Shown in pieces: positions 23,501 through 34,540 of a DNA stretch of 64,000 nt. Both the position numbers and the translations under genes were made by a program. The stretch spans positions 170,743-234,742 of the forward strand of contig JAGFNQ010000968.1 of the NCBI GenBank assembly GCA_024364735.1, given 5' to 3'. The notes beneath the pieces were generated by a model that ran no database searches, was not told where the DNA came from, and was given only the letters and a program-made list of their open reading frames with translations. Within the stretch, counting starts at the first letter, position 1. Every line of letters starts with the position of its first letter. This stretch comes from Boesenbergia rotunda. Lineage: Eukaryota > Streptophyta > Magnoliopsida > Zingiberales > Zingiberaceae.

Positions 23501-23845
23501 GCCCTAGTGAAGGACTGCTAGGCACTGGCGAAGGAATGCCAGAGTAAAAGCCCTAGCGAAGGACTGCTAGGCACTGGCGAAGGAATGCCAGAGTAAAAGC
23601 CCTAGCGAAGGACTGCTAGGCACTGGCGAGGGAATGCCAGGTCGCAAAGCCCTAGCGAAGGACTGCTAGGCACCGGGCGAAGGACAGCTCGGCATCCAAG
23701 CCCTGGCAAAGGACCACCAGGCAAAAGTCCAACCAGAGGAATGGTTGGCATCAGGTAAATTCTCCCGAGAGGAGTAGGTGAGGACGCGTTCCCCATCGAG
23801 GGAATAGTAGGCGTCGGTTCGACCTAGGGCTCCATTTTGGAGACC
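23501..23845 (+). repeat. Stem-loop array in U3 of LTR A
   Basis: Successive 18-24 base hairpins: CCTAGC-GAAGGACT-GCTAGG (several copies), CTGGC-GAAGGAAT-GCCAG, CCGGGC/GCTCGG with one G-T pair, CCTGG/CCAGG, CCAACC-AGAGGAAT-GGTTGG, CTCC/GGAG and TTCCC/GGGAA. Stems differ but remain complementary while loops stay purine-rich and alike. The corresponding arrays in LTR B (30611-30955) and C (37821-38220) differ in number of units; C has an extra CCAGGC-type unit. Confidence 0.8.
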
Positions 23846-23989
23846 CAAAGTCAGAACCAAGACAGCTAAGGCTGTATAAACTAACCACTTAATGTTTTGT
23901 TGTGTTTTGGACTAACCCTGGATGCAGGATCGAAGGAACAAGTGTCTGCAGCTCAGAAAGCCTCAAAGGAGTGAGGCAACAGCTGACCA

Positions 23990-24325
23990 GGGCGCCCGGA
24001 GTGTCCCGGGCGCCCCCAAGGTGAACACAAAACACACAAGTAAAAAGCACGCTTCGACAGTACATCCTGCGGGCGCCCCCGTGCTCCCGGGCGCCCCCGC
24101 TGCTCCCGGGCGCCCCCAGCGCTCCGGGCGCCCCCAACAGCAAGCATCGAAGCGCAAGCCAGCGAAGCAAGGGATAAAGGTTGACCCGGTCAATCCGGGC
24201 GCCCCGGTCAAAGCTGATCCCGAAGTCAAAGGGATCAGAAGCTGACCGAGATCAAGCCGGATCAAATGCCACGTGGGGGGGGGGGGGCGCCCCCGACGAT
24301 CCGGGCGCCCCCAGGGCTATTTAAA
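23990..24325 (+). promoter_or_regulatory. LTR A promoter: GGGCGCCC palindromes, G-box, TATA
   Basis: GGGCGCCC occurs repeatedly, often as paired arms of a hairpin (GGGCGCCCGG, AGTGTC, CCGGGCGCCC near 23991). CACGTG at 24270-24275 and TATTTAAA at 24318-24325 follow. LTR B (31101-31439, TATATAAA at 31432) and C (38367-38719) have the same order; in C the G-box is CACATG and the G run is short. Confidence 0.65.
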
Positions 24326-24735
24326 GGCCCCTCGACCCCAAGCTTCAAGAACAACTTCCAATCAACGCTTCTACGCTCTTCTACTCTCGCGCTTCGCCCC
24401 GGAATCCTTCCAACTCGAGCCGACGACGTCCTGCTGCTCCGAAAAAGTCGATCTACCTCGGACGTCGGTAAGAGAGCTATTTAAGTTTACTATACTGAAT
24501 TCTGTAATAATCTTTTGTAAACTATTTGCGCCTCATATAGAATTGCCCAAAGTAAACGGTCAACGACCGTGGGCCTTGGAGTAGGAGTCAACCCAGGCTC
24601 CGAACCAAGTAAAATCGACCGTGTCTCTGTGTGATTTTGTTCTTATTAATTTCCGCTGCGTACTTGCTCTAAGTATTTCCGAAAAACGATTTCCGATATT
24701 CACCCCCCCTCTATCGGTTTTCTCGATCCAACAAG

Positions 24736-24747
24736 TGGTATCAAAGC
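24736..24747 (+). other. Primer binding site, unit 1
   Basis: TGGTATCAAAGC, one base different from the standard Met-tRNA complement TGGTATCAGAGC seen in unit 2 (31861-31872), two bases after LTR A. Confidence 0.85.
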
Positions 24748-24959
24748 GGGGAAGTTCAAACTTGGTGCAACCACCAGTTTGAAATTTTTTTCGGATTTTT
24801 ATTTTCTTTTTCTCATTCGAATTTTCTTTAAATATTTCGTTCGAATTTTCTTTTTCCCGTTAATCGAGGTTGGTGCAACACCCCTCGCTATTTCATTTTA
24901 TTCATCCCGCACTACTAATCCAAGACCTAGTCTTGGAAAATTTTTTTGTTTCAGATTAA

Positions 24960-26610
24960 ATGGCCATGCAAGAAGGATTTAGCACTGCCAGACCTCCACT
25001 TTTCAGTGGAGAAGACTTTTCCTACTAGAAAAGTCGAATGGAGGTCCACCTGAAAACTCAGGTGGACATGTGGATCATCATCCAGTCCGGACTGGAGATC
25101 CCCAAAAACGCCGAAGGAGTACCGCAGACCTACTCAGAATGGGACAACGCCCTAAAGTGCAAAATTGAAGCCGATGCAAAGGCGACCCAGACTCTCCAAT
25201 GCGGATTAACAAAAGAAGAGCTGAATCGGGTAGGCCCCTTCAACAGTGCAAAGGAGCTGTGGGCAAAGCTGATCGAACTGCATGAAGGAACGTCAGACAC
25301 CAGGATCAGTAAGAGGGATCTGCTCCTGAACAAACTCTACACCATCAAGATGGCTGACACTGAAATAGCAGCCCAACTCCACGCACGCATACAAGAATTG
25401 ATGAACGGTCTTCACACTATAGGTCACAAGGTCGAAAACCGTGACCTAATAAGGTATGCCCTAAACACTTTCCCTAGAAATACCTTGTGGGCATCTATGG
25501 TAGATGCATACAAGGTCTCAAGGGATCTTTCTAAAATTAAATTAGACGAATTATTTTCCGAATTAGAACTGCACGAACAAACTAACTCCAATATGGTCGA
25601 GAAAGGAATTGCCTTTGTTGCAGGAAAAATTGGAAGATCAACAAAGAAGAAAACTCAACCTGAACCCGAGTCTAACTTAGACTCAGACGCAGAAGACGAA
25701 GAAGGAGATCAATCTGAGCTGGTCCGACTGGCCCGAAGCTACTATAAAAAATTGAAGAACCAAGCCAACACACGGAGGACAAGCCGAAGAAAGGACGAAC
25801 CAGCTGAACCAGCAAGTGACAAACACAAGCCCAACGTAACCTGCTATGAGTGCAAGAAGAAGGGCCACTACAAGACAGAATGTCCAAATCTGAAGGAGTC
25901 CAAGAAGACAAGAAGGAAAAAGGCACTCCAAGCAACCTGGGACGAATCTTCCTCAGAAGAAGAAGATGCATCCCAGTCCAACCTTCTAGCCCTGACCGCC
26001 TCAGATAAAGTCGAGACCGAGTCTGAATCAGAAAAGGACGACGACAAGCTAACCTTTTCAGAAGACGGCGAAATCAAGGTAAGCGGTTTTAATAAACGTC
26101 AATTAAACGAACTTATCTCTTATCTTTCTCGAGATTTGGCGAAAGCCAAACTCCGAGTCGAATCCCTCCGACAGGAAGTAAAACTCCTGAAAGAGGGAGC
26201 TGACTCTAAATCATTAACCGAGAACGTTCAAGAAGGAACTCCTACTCAAGTTGAAAAACTTGAGAAAGAAAACTCCTCCCTGAAACTCAGGTTAAAGATC
26301 TTAGAGCGGCCTTAGAACGATTTACTTCTGGTTCCAAAAATCTTGACATGATTCTTGGAAAACAGAAGTCCGTTCTAAATCGATCCGGACTTGGCTACAA
26401 GAACCAAATCCCGACAAAGATCGTATTTTGCTCTACTGAATCAGTCCAGAAGTAAATTTCAGGCATGGGGTACCTAAACTGTGCCTGAACAAACCAACTG
26501 GATCAAATCAGTATTGGATCCCCAAGGACAAGATTCACATCTTGCCTAATTATTATCGTGGCTATAGTCCAGGGGGAGCCAAATTAAAAACTATTTTTAT
26601 TGTCAAATAG
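24960..26610 (+). pseudogene. gag of composite unit 1 (SIRE-like)
   Basis: Start MAMQEGFSTARPPLFSGEDF, a Copia gag N-terminus; then a UBN2-type segment (AKELWAKLIELHEG), the zinc knuckle CYECKKKGHYKTEC at about residues 295-308, an acidic Glu/Ser stretch and a coiled coil. A TAG at 25026-25028 replaces the TGG Trp codon of unit 2, and a one-base loss near 26285 shifts the frame before the GSKxLDMILGKQ motif; a further one-base difference lies near 26467. Product would assemble particles and bind RNA. Differs from unit 2 at many codons. Confidence 0.85.
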
Positions 26611-27410
26611 AATTTAATACTTGCAATTTGCCTGATTGATTGTTTATTTAAATTTATGCAATTTACCATGCTTAGACTTAGGTTAGTATAAGGACAGAAC
26701 AAACTTAACTGAAACTTGACAACATAGTATTGGGTGGAGGTGAGATGATAGTACGTTAGGGAAACCAATTCTAATAAGATCAAGTTCACTTGGTCTCTTT
26801 AGACTGGTGAAACTAGCCGAAGCTACCGATCCAAAATCCAAACTAGTTAGACCAGAACTTTTTCAAAGATTAATTTTGAAAATGAAACTTCATTAAACGG
26901 CTTTGTCAAGGAAAGGGTTGATGATCCAATAAGGCTACGGCCAAAGAAGGCCTAGTGCCTCGCCAAGACCTGGAAGCCAATTTTTGAGTTTCAAATTCAA
27001 ATTACTTTTTGTAAAATTCAAATCTAACACAATTTTCAGTTAAGTATAGATTCGAACCTTCTCTTTCAAAATAAACTTAACTGTTTTTCAAAAATTAATT
27101 AAGATTTTCAAAATAAATCATTTTTCAAAATAATTTTACTTATCAAAACCTGTCTCACAAAACCTATAAGGCTAACGTGATTGAAAACCCTANGGAGACA
27201 GTAGGATTAAGACTCAATTGGAAATTATTTTGATGCCTATGAGATAATCCTGTATTTAAAGATCACAGTCAAACCATGGTCAACATAGTCAAACCATGGT
27301 CAACATAGTCAAACCAAGGTCAAGCATCAAATCATTCCAATCATGGTCAAACCGATTAAACCATGGTTAAATGATGACAAGACAAAATTTTGTCATTACC
27401 TATACTATTC
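26611..27410 (+). other. Unit 1 spacer between gag and second gene
   Basis: Holds a block (26730-26990) also present in unit 2 and, reversed, in element J (59103-59400), AT-rich TTTTCAAAAT repeats, and a 20 bp direct repeat AGTCAAACCATGGTCAACAT (27271-27320). No intact gene. Confidence 0.55.
27193..27193. other. Ambiguous base N
   Basis: The only N noticed in the window. Unit 2 has about ten more bases at the same point (GACTGGGAGA-like, near 34313), and the similarity between units rises sharply just to its right. Confidence 0.95.
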
Positions 27411-27668
27411 GGGCGCCCGGAGTGTCCCGGGCGCCCCCACCCATACCTTTTCTTGAAAAAAGCTGACTCTGACCTTTAATCAGGGCGCCCGGAAACGTGC
27501 GGGCGCCCCCATCACTCTCAATGCAGCAAAAGCTGCAAAGTAGCCTGTATGAGGGCGCCCGGGCTGTCCCGGGCGCCCCCAAGCAGTCAAAGTTACTGCC
27601 TTTGGCAGTATGGCCTGTCCGGGCGCCCGGAAGCTCCCGGGCGCCCCCATGGAAATGCCTATATAAGG
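27411..27668 (+). promoter_or_regulatory. Internal promoter of the second gene, unit 1: GC-hairpin array plus TATA
   Basis: Four hairpins about 70 bp apart start at 27411, 27484, 27553 and 27620; each has arms GGGCGCCC(GG) and (CC)GGGCGCCC, stems of 9-11 pairs and loops of different sequence. TATATAAGG (27660-27668) follows immediately and the start codon of exon 1 lies 94 bp further on. The arrangement copies the order in the LTR promoter, suggesting the gene has its own transcript. Frames across the hairpins are low-complexity artefacts. Confidence 0.6.
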
Positions 27669-27761
27669 CACCCGAATTCCCCCTCTCTTCCCACACCAAA
27701 ATCAACCTCCTTCTTCACTTCTTTCTCTTCAAGAATACCTTGCAAGTCCTCATCCTCAACT

Positions 27762-29043
27762 ATGCCTCCCCGAGCTGCCCGGTATAATTCTTATTTATTT
27801 TTATTGCATTTAAATTTATTTTTAATGCAATGTCTTCATGTTTTATTCCTTAACTTAGAAGACGCCGACCAAACCCGGCCAACCCCGGTGCCGAACCTAG
27901 TCCCGACCCTAGGTTCCCTACCTTAGAATTATGCAACAAGTTTGCTCAAACCATTTACAAACCTATTAAGACAAGCTATCTTAATAGACACTTCTTTACT
28001 CAATCATGCCCCGTAACCATGAATATTATAAACTTCTATCAATTAGATAATCTTGTCTTCTGCACTCATAGCATTAATGAATCCTTATGTGCAGAGTTCT
28101 ACAATAACATAATTCGACAAGATAATCTCATGTTTCACACTACTGTTCAAGGGATACCTTTGTCTATCACCCCTAGTTTACTAAACCGATTCCTTGGACT
28201 ACGATCTTCTCAGTCCACATTCTGCTGCTATCCACCTAGGAATCCTCCATTTGACCCTCCCTACTCTCACATCACCTTAGACACTATCCACTCGTACTTC
28301 TATAGGGAAGCTAGACTCCCCCCAAATAGACGATTCCAAGCCGTTGATCTTCAGGCACAGGACTATGCCCTGTACAGAGTCCTGGTCCGCTGTATCTTAC
28401 CACTCTCCACTAGAGATCTCGGGACCATGCGACCTTTTCATGCCTTCCTCCTGTATGCCCTAGTCCACCACCTTGACATCGACATTGGACTACATATGTT
28501 TCATTCTATTCTGCATGCGTCCAGTGTTACGACCCAGGGACGAGTGCGCACTCCATACTGTCACATCATCACCTCTCTCCTTCATCACCACGGTCGCGAC
28601 ATTACCGCAGGTGAAATAACCGCTTTGACCGATTTCGATGAAATAGGATTTAGGAACTTCTCGTTAGCGGGTCTAGAGGTATCGGCCACCGGGGTTATGA
28701 GTTGGAGACGACAGCAGGCCGGGGCCCCGATCGACTCAGACGAGGAGATTGAGGTCGACGTTGGAGACATAGCTGCAGCAGCCCGAGCGCACATCGACGA
28801 GCCCGCTCCACCGACACTCTACCAGAGAGTGACACATTTAGAGACACAGGTTCAGAGTCTCCGAGAGGAGGTCGAGGCCTATCACATCGAGCAGATGGAC
28901 GCTCGCAGGGCCGACCAGAAGTGGCTGATGCCCGATACATCGAGCAGAGGGACGCTCGTAGGGCCGATCGAGAAGTGGCTGATGCTCGATACATCGAGAT
29001 GATGGCACGATTCGATTCATGGCACCCCGGTCCCTCGTCTTAG
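27762..29043 (+). pseudogene. Second gene of unit 1: 'putative plant transposon protein' type, spliced, frameshifted
   Basis: Exon 1 27762-27781 (MPPRAA plus two bases), intron 27782-27858 (GTATAATT ... TAACTTAG), exon 2 from 27859 in phase 2, entering RRRRPNPANPG and then the domain. The methionine at 28019 is internal (residue 61), not the likely start. Nearly identical to the copy at 34892, but one base is lost near 28916 (GACCAGAAG against GACCGAGAAG), which shifts the frame in the C-terminal coiled coil; the frame ends at 29002 instead of the family stop at 29041-29043. The 5 bp difference between the two introns would break the reading frame if they were translated, which supports splicing. 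Confidence 0.7.
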
Positions 29044-30501
29044 ATCTGATTGCATTGTACTATTAGCTATCTGACTGCCCCTACCTAGTAGGGTTGACTT
29101 ATGTATGACTGCTATGCTTTTCTCTGTTGACCTGTGGAATTAAGTACTTATTTCATTTGACTATCTAAGCAGTTAGGATTGTGTTCTGTAGAATAGAATT
29201 ACTCTGCCTGTAATTTTTTCTGCTTTAGTTGATTTACAAATCAGTTTCTAAAAATTTGAAAAACTGTTTTACTTAATTTCAAAATCAGTTTCTTTAAATC
29301 TTTCGACTTAGTTTTATTTTTTTCAAAACTACCCCCTTTCAAAACTAGGGCTTTTTCGAAAATGGACTTAGCCTAGGCCCTAACCCTAGAACTGCATGCA
29401 CCTATAGACTTAGAAGCCAGCATCTCACAAGCACGTTAGGGTACTTTTGATTGATAACCTAGAAAGGGTTGAGATGCTTAGGTCTTTGCCTTAATTCAAG
29501 ATGCTTTAAGTCAGTGCATCTGCAGCAATTGGGGCACTAAATACAACTTACACAGCAATCAAGTTAAGTGTCAAGTCTAGAAAATCTAACTTGAACAGAA
29601 ACACTTAACTTGACTAACCCTAGCAAAAACTACTGTTTATAACAGTTAGTAAGTAGCTAATTGGGTTAGACAGGTCCCTACAGAGAAAATTGACTGATTT
29701 AGTTTAAGTCTAATTATGAATTGATTCAGTACAGCAAAATCTTACTTATTTCCTTTATGCAAATCTTATTTCTGCTATATTCATCTGTTTTTGATATATG
29801 GCAAAGGGGGAGAGATAGGCAAGGAGAGAGTAAAATTAATTTTTTTAACTCTATCCTTTATTCAAAAAGTTTTCAAAAAATTTCTTATCCTTTATTCAAA
29901 AATTTTCAAAATACTTAAGCTTTCAAATTGACTAAAGTACTTAAGTCTTAAAGCTTTCAAATTTTTACTTAGCTTTCAAATTTGCTAAGTACTAAGCTTT
30001 CAAAATTTTCTTACTTAGCTTTCAAAATTTATTCTTAAGTACTTTAACTTAAGTTTTCAAAACTGTATAAGTACAATGTTACTAAGTACTTAAGTTTTCA
30101 AAATTATTAAGTACTTAAGTTTTCCAAATGTACTTTATTTATCAAGTACTTAAGTTTTCAAAATTATTAAGTACTTAAGTTTTCCAAAGTGTTTCAAAGT
30201 TTACAAGTACTTAAGCTTTTTAAATCCTACTAAGTACTTAAGCTAACACTTTCAAAACTTTTGAGTACCTTAAAACTTAAAGCTTCAAACTTTTTAAGTA
30301 CTCTAAATCATGCTTCAAAACTCTCCTATGTACTTTTAACTTATGTTATTAAAAGATTTCTAAGTACCTAAAACTTAAGCAATTTTTGAAAAATCTAGGG
30401 GGAGATTCCTTCCAGGGGGAGGGAACAAAATTTAACCTTTTTATGCTTGCTTAAACTTAACTTTTTGAACTAAGGTTGCCATAAATCAAAAAGGGGGAGA
30501 T
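29044..30501 (+). other. 3' noncoding region of unit 1 with AT-rich array and polypurine tract
   Basis: 29350-29700 is shared with element H. 29860-30380 is a degenerate tandem array of AAGTACTTAAG plus TTTTCAAAAT, about 30 bp per unit. AAAAAGGGGGAGAT at 30488-30501 is the polypurine tract next to LTR B. No gene. Confidence 0.75.
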
Positions 30502-31858
30502 TGTTGGTGCAGAATGCACCCAAGTCAAACCTGTGTTTTGATAATGGCAACAGAGGTCAAAAGTTAAGTCTTACTTGTTTTCTAACAAGTTACTCTAGTG
30601 TGCAGGAAAAGTCCTAGCGAAGGACTGCTAGGCACTGGCGAAGGAATGCCAGGGTAAAAAGCCCTAGCGAAGGACTGCTAGGCACTGGCGAAGGAATGCC
30701 AGAGTCAAAAGCCCTAGCGAAGGACTGCTAGGCGCCAGGCGAAGGACAGCCTGGGACTAAAGCCCTAGCGAAGGAATGCTAGGCACCGGGCGAAGGGCAG
30801 CTCGGCATCCAAGACCTGACAAAGGACCGTCAGGCAAAAGTCCAACCAGAGGAACGGTTGGCATCAGGTAAATTCTCCCGAGAGGAGTAGGTGAGGACGC
30901 GTTCCCCGTCGAGGGAACAGTAGGCGTCGGTTCGACCTAGGGTTCCATTTTGGAGACCCAAAGTCAGAACCAAGACAGCTAAGGCTGTATAAACTAACCT
31001 AGTAATGTCTTGTTGTGTTTTGGACTAACCCTGGATGCAGGACCAAAGGAACGAGTGTCTGCAGCTCAGAGAGCCTCAAAGGAGTGAGGCAACAGCTGAC
31101 CAGGGCGCCCGGAGTGTCCCGGGCGCCCCCAAGGTGAACACAAAACACACAAGTAAAAAGCAGCTTCAAACAGTACAACTCCCGGGCGCCCCCTGCGCTC
31201 CGGGCGCCCCCTGCGCTGCGGGCGCCCCCAGCACCAACTGCCGAAGCAGCTCTCTTCGAAGCCAGAAGATAAGACTTTGACCCAGTCAATCCGGGCGCCC
31301 CGAGCGCTCCGGGCGCCCCGGTCAAAGCTGATCCCGAAGATAAAGGGATCAGACGCTGACCGAGACTTTGGCGGATCAAAGGCCACGTGGGGGGGGGGGG
31401 CGCCCCCGACGTCCCGGGCGCCCCCAGGCCCTATATAAAGGGCCCTCGACCAAGGCTTCAGGACATCAATTCGTTCAACGCTTCTACGCTCTTCTGCTCT
31501 CGCGCCTTGCTCCGGAAACTGCCCAACTCGAGCCGACGACGTCCCGCTGCTCCGAAAAAGTTAACCTACAATCGGACGTCGGTAAAGGAAGAGCATCTTT
31601 TTCTTAATTGTTAAAGTTTACTGCACTTACTCTGTATTCAATATTTGTAAACTGTTTTTGCGCCAAATATAGAATTGCCCAAAGTAAACGGTCAACGACC
31701 GTGGGCCTTGGAGTAGGAGTCGACACAGGCTCCGAACCAAGTAAAATCGACTGTGTCTCTGTGTTGTGATTTTTAATTTCCGCTGCGTACTTGCTCTAAG
31801 TTTTCCGAAAAACGATTTCCGATATTCACCCCCCTCTATCGGTTTTCTCGATCCAACA
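30502..31858 (+). mobile_element. LTR B of the composite (middle)
   Basis: Same layout as LTR A: TGTTGG/CCAACA ends, stem-loop array 30611-30955, GC-palindromes 31101-31430, G-box CACGTG at 31384-31389 with a 12-base G run, TATATAAA at 31432-31439. It serves as 3' LTR of unit 1 and 5' LTR of unit 2. Confidence 0.9.
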
Positions 31859-31860
31859 AG

Positions 31861-31872
31861 TGGTATCAGAGC
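31861..31872 (+). other. Primer binding site, unit 2
   Basis: TGGTATCAGAGC, two bases after LTR B, complementary to initiator Met-tRNA. Confidence 0.9.
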
Positions 31873-32039
31873 GGGGAAGTTCAAACTTGGTGCAACCACC
31901 AGTTTGAAATTTTTTTTCGGATTTTTATTTCTTTTTCTCGTTCGAATTTTTTTTAATATTTTATTCCTCATATCCCGCACTACTAATCCAAGACCAAGTC
32001 TTGGGATATTTTTTTTGTTAGTTTTCTTTCTCAGATTAA

Positions 32040-33692
32040 ATGGCCATGCAAGAGGGATTTAGCACCGCCAGACCTCCACTTTTCAGTGGAGAAGACTTTT
32101 CTTACTGGAAAAGTCGAATGGAGGTCCACCTGAAAACTCAGGTGGACATGTGGATCATCATCCAGTCCGGACTGGAGATACCCAAAAATGCTGATGGACT
32201 TCCTCAAAGCTACACAGAGTGGGACACCGCTCTGAAACGAAAAATCGAAGTCGATGCCAAAGCGACACAGACTCTTCAATGCTGATTGACGAAAGAGGAG
32301 CTGAACCGCGTAGGCCCCTTCAACAATGCCAAGGAGCTGTGGGCAAAATTGATCGAGCTGCACGAAGGGACATCAGATACTCGGATCAGTAAGAGGGATC
32401 TGCTCCTGAACAAACTCTATACCATCAAGATGGTCGACAACGAAACAGCAGCCCAGCTCCACGCACGAATCCAAGAGTTGATGAACGGTCTTCACACTAT
32501 AGGTCACAAGGTTGAAAACCGTGACTTAATAAGGTATGCCTTAAACGCTTTCCCTAGAAACACCTTGTGGGCATCTATGGTAGATGCATACAAGGTCTCA
32601 AGGGATCTTTCAAAAATAAAATTAGATGAATTGTTTTCCGAACTAGAACTGCACGAACAAACTAACACCAATATGGTCGAGAAAGGTATTGCTTTCGTTG
32701 CAGGTAAAACTGGAAGGACAACAAAGAAGAAGCCTGAACCTGAACCCGAGTCTAACTCAGACTCAGACTCAGAAGACGAAGAAGGAGATCAAACTAAGCT
32801 GGTCCGACTAGCCCGAAGCTACTACAAGGAGCTGAAGAACCGAACCAACAAACGGAAAATCAGCCGAAGAAAGGACGAACCAGCTGAACCCGCGAATGAC
32901 AAAAACAAGCCCAACGTAACCTGCTACGAGTGCAAGAAGAAGGGCCACTACAAGACAGAATGTCCAAACTTAAAGGAAATCAAAAAGACAAGAAGAAAGA
33001 AAGCGCTCCAAGCAACCTGGGACGAATCTTCCTCAGAAGAAGAAGAGGAAGCACCCCAATCAAACCTACTAGCCCTGACCGCCTCAGAAAAAGTCGAGAC
33101 TGAGTCAGAATCAGAACAGGACGACGGCGAGCTGACCTTTACAGAAGACGGCGAAATTAAGGTAACTGGTTTCAATAGATGTCAATTAGGTGAACTAATT
33201 TCATTTCTTTCCCGAGATTTGGCAAAAGCCAAACTCCGAGTCGAATCCCTCCGACAGGAAGTAAAACTCCTGAAAGAGGGAGCTGACTCTAAACCCTTAA
33301 CCGAGAAGGTTCAGGAAGGAACTCCTACTCAAGTTGAAAAACTTGAAAAGGAGAACTCCTCCCTGAAAACTCAGGTTAAGGATCTTAGATCAGCCTTAGA
33401 ACGATTTACATCTGGTTCCAAGGGTCTTGACATGATCCTTGGAAAACAGAAATCAGTTCTAAATCGATCCGGACTTGGCTATAGAACCAAATCCCGACAA
33501 AGATCTTACTTTGCTGTACTGAATCAGTCCAGAGGTAAAATTCAGGCATGGGTACCTAAACTATACCTGAACAAACCAACTGGATCAAATCAGTATTGGA
33601 TCCCCAAGGACAAGATTCACATCTTGCCTAACCATCACCGTGGCTTTAGTCCAGGGGGAGCCAAACTGAAAACAATATTCATTATTAGATAA
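32040..33692 (+). pseudogene. gag of composite unit 2 (SIRE-like), single nonsense codon
   Basis: About 550 codons from the ATG at 32040. Order: PPLFSGEDFSYWKSRM, UBN2-type AKELWAKLIELHEG, zinc knuckle CYECKKKGHYKTEC (about residues 295-308), acidic stretch, long coiled coil rich in Lys/Glu/Leu, GSKGLDMILGKQK and a C-terminus with WVPK and NQYWIPK motifs. The only obvious lesion is TGA at 32283-32285, which is GGA (Gly) in unit 1. It keeps the frame that unit 1 lost near 26285. No protease or pol follows, so particle maturation and reverse transcription would need another element such as H. Confidence 0.85.
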
Positions 33693-34540
33693 AAATTTAA
33701 TTCTTGATTGCAATTGCTTGATTGATTGTTTATTTAAAATTCCTGCAATTTACCATGCTTAGATTTAGGAATGGTTAGTATAAGGACCAAACACACTTAA
33801 CTGAAACTTGACAACATAGTATTGGGTGGAGGTGAGATGATAGTACGTTAGGGAAGCCAATTTGGCGGAACTAGCCGAAGCTACCGATCCAAGACCCAAA
33901 CTAGTTAGACCAGAAATTTTTCAAAGAATAATTTTGAAAATGAAATTTCATTAAAAGGCTTTGTCAAGGAAAGGGTGGATGATCCCATAAGGCTACGGCC
34001 AAAGAAGGCCTAGTGCCTCGCCAAGACCTGGAAGCCAATTTTTGAAATTCAAATTCAAATTATTTTTTATCAAATTCGAATCTAACACAAAATTTCAGTT
34101 ATTTGTAGATTTAAACATCTTTTCAAAAATTTCAAAATTAATTAAGTTTTCAAAAATTTAATTGTTTTCAAAATTAATTAAGTTTTCAAAATTTAATTGT
34201 TTAAGTTTTCAAAATTTAATTGTTTTCAAAATTAATCAAAATTTTCAAAATAGTCTTAACTATCAAAACCTGTCTCATGAAACCTATAAGGCTAACATGA
34301 TTGAAAACCCTAGACTGGGAGAGACAGTAGGATTAAGACTCAATTGGAAATTATTTTGATGCCTATGAGATAATCCTGTATTTAAAGATCACAGTCAAAC
34401 CATGGTCAACATAGTCAAACCATGGTCAACATAGTCAAACCATGGTCAAAGCAGTCAAATCAATTCCAACCATGGTCAAACCGATTAAACCATGGTTAAA
34501 TGATGACAAGACAAAATTTTGTCTTTACCTATACTATTCC
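33693..34540 (+). other. Unit 2 spacer between gag and second gene
   Basis: Same layout as 26611-27410: conserved block at 33800-34040, AT-rich TTTTCAAAAT repeats (34100-34260), CATGGTCAACATAGTCAAAC repeats (34390-34450). No gene. Confidence 0.55.

Larger units (their letters stand above)
23392..24733 (+). mobile_element. LTR A of the composite
   Basis: Ends TGTTGG and CCAACA. U3 begins with the hairpin GGTGCTGAAAGCACC, then a stem-loop array (23501-23845), GC-palindromes (23990-24316), a 13-base G run preceded by a CACGTG G-box (24270-24275) and a TATA box. Ends with the TTCACCCCCCCTCTATCGG phrase common to this group of LTRs. Overlapping frames at 23889-24584 come from GC-rich repeats and are not genes. 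Confidence 0.9.

Noticed and set aside
23889..24584. Overlapping 60-107 codon frames on both strands around the GGGCGCCC arrays (also 27400-27926, 31035-31614 and 38264-38893)
   Set aside because: GC-rich repeats lack stops in several frames at once; products are low-complexity Gly/Ala/Pro/Arg sequences.
28019..29002. Using the ATG at 28019 (35154 in unit 2) as the start of the second gene
   Set aside because: The frame extends upstream without stops to an acceptor site and joins in phase to a short exon after a TATA box; the distant copy at 5083 has the same arrangement.
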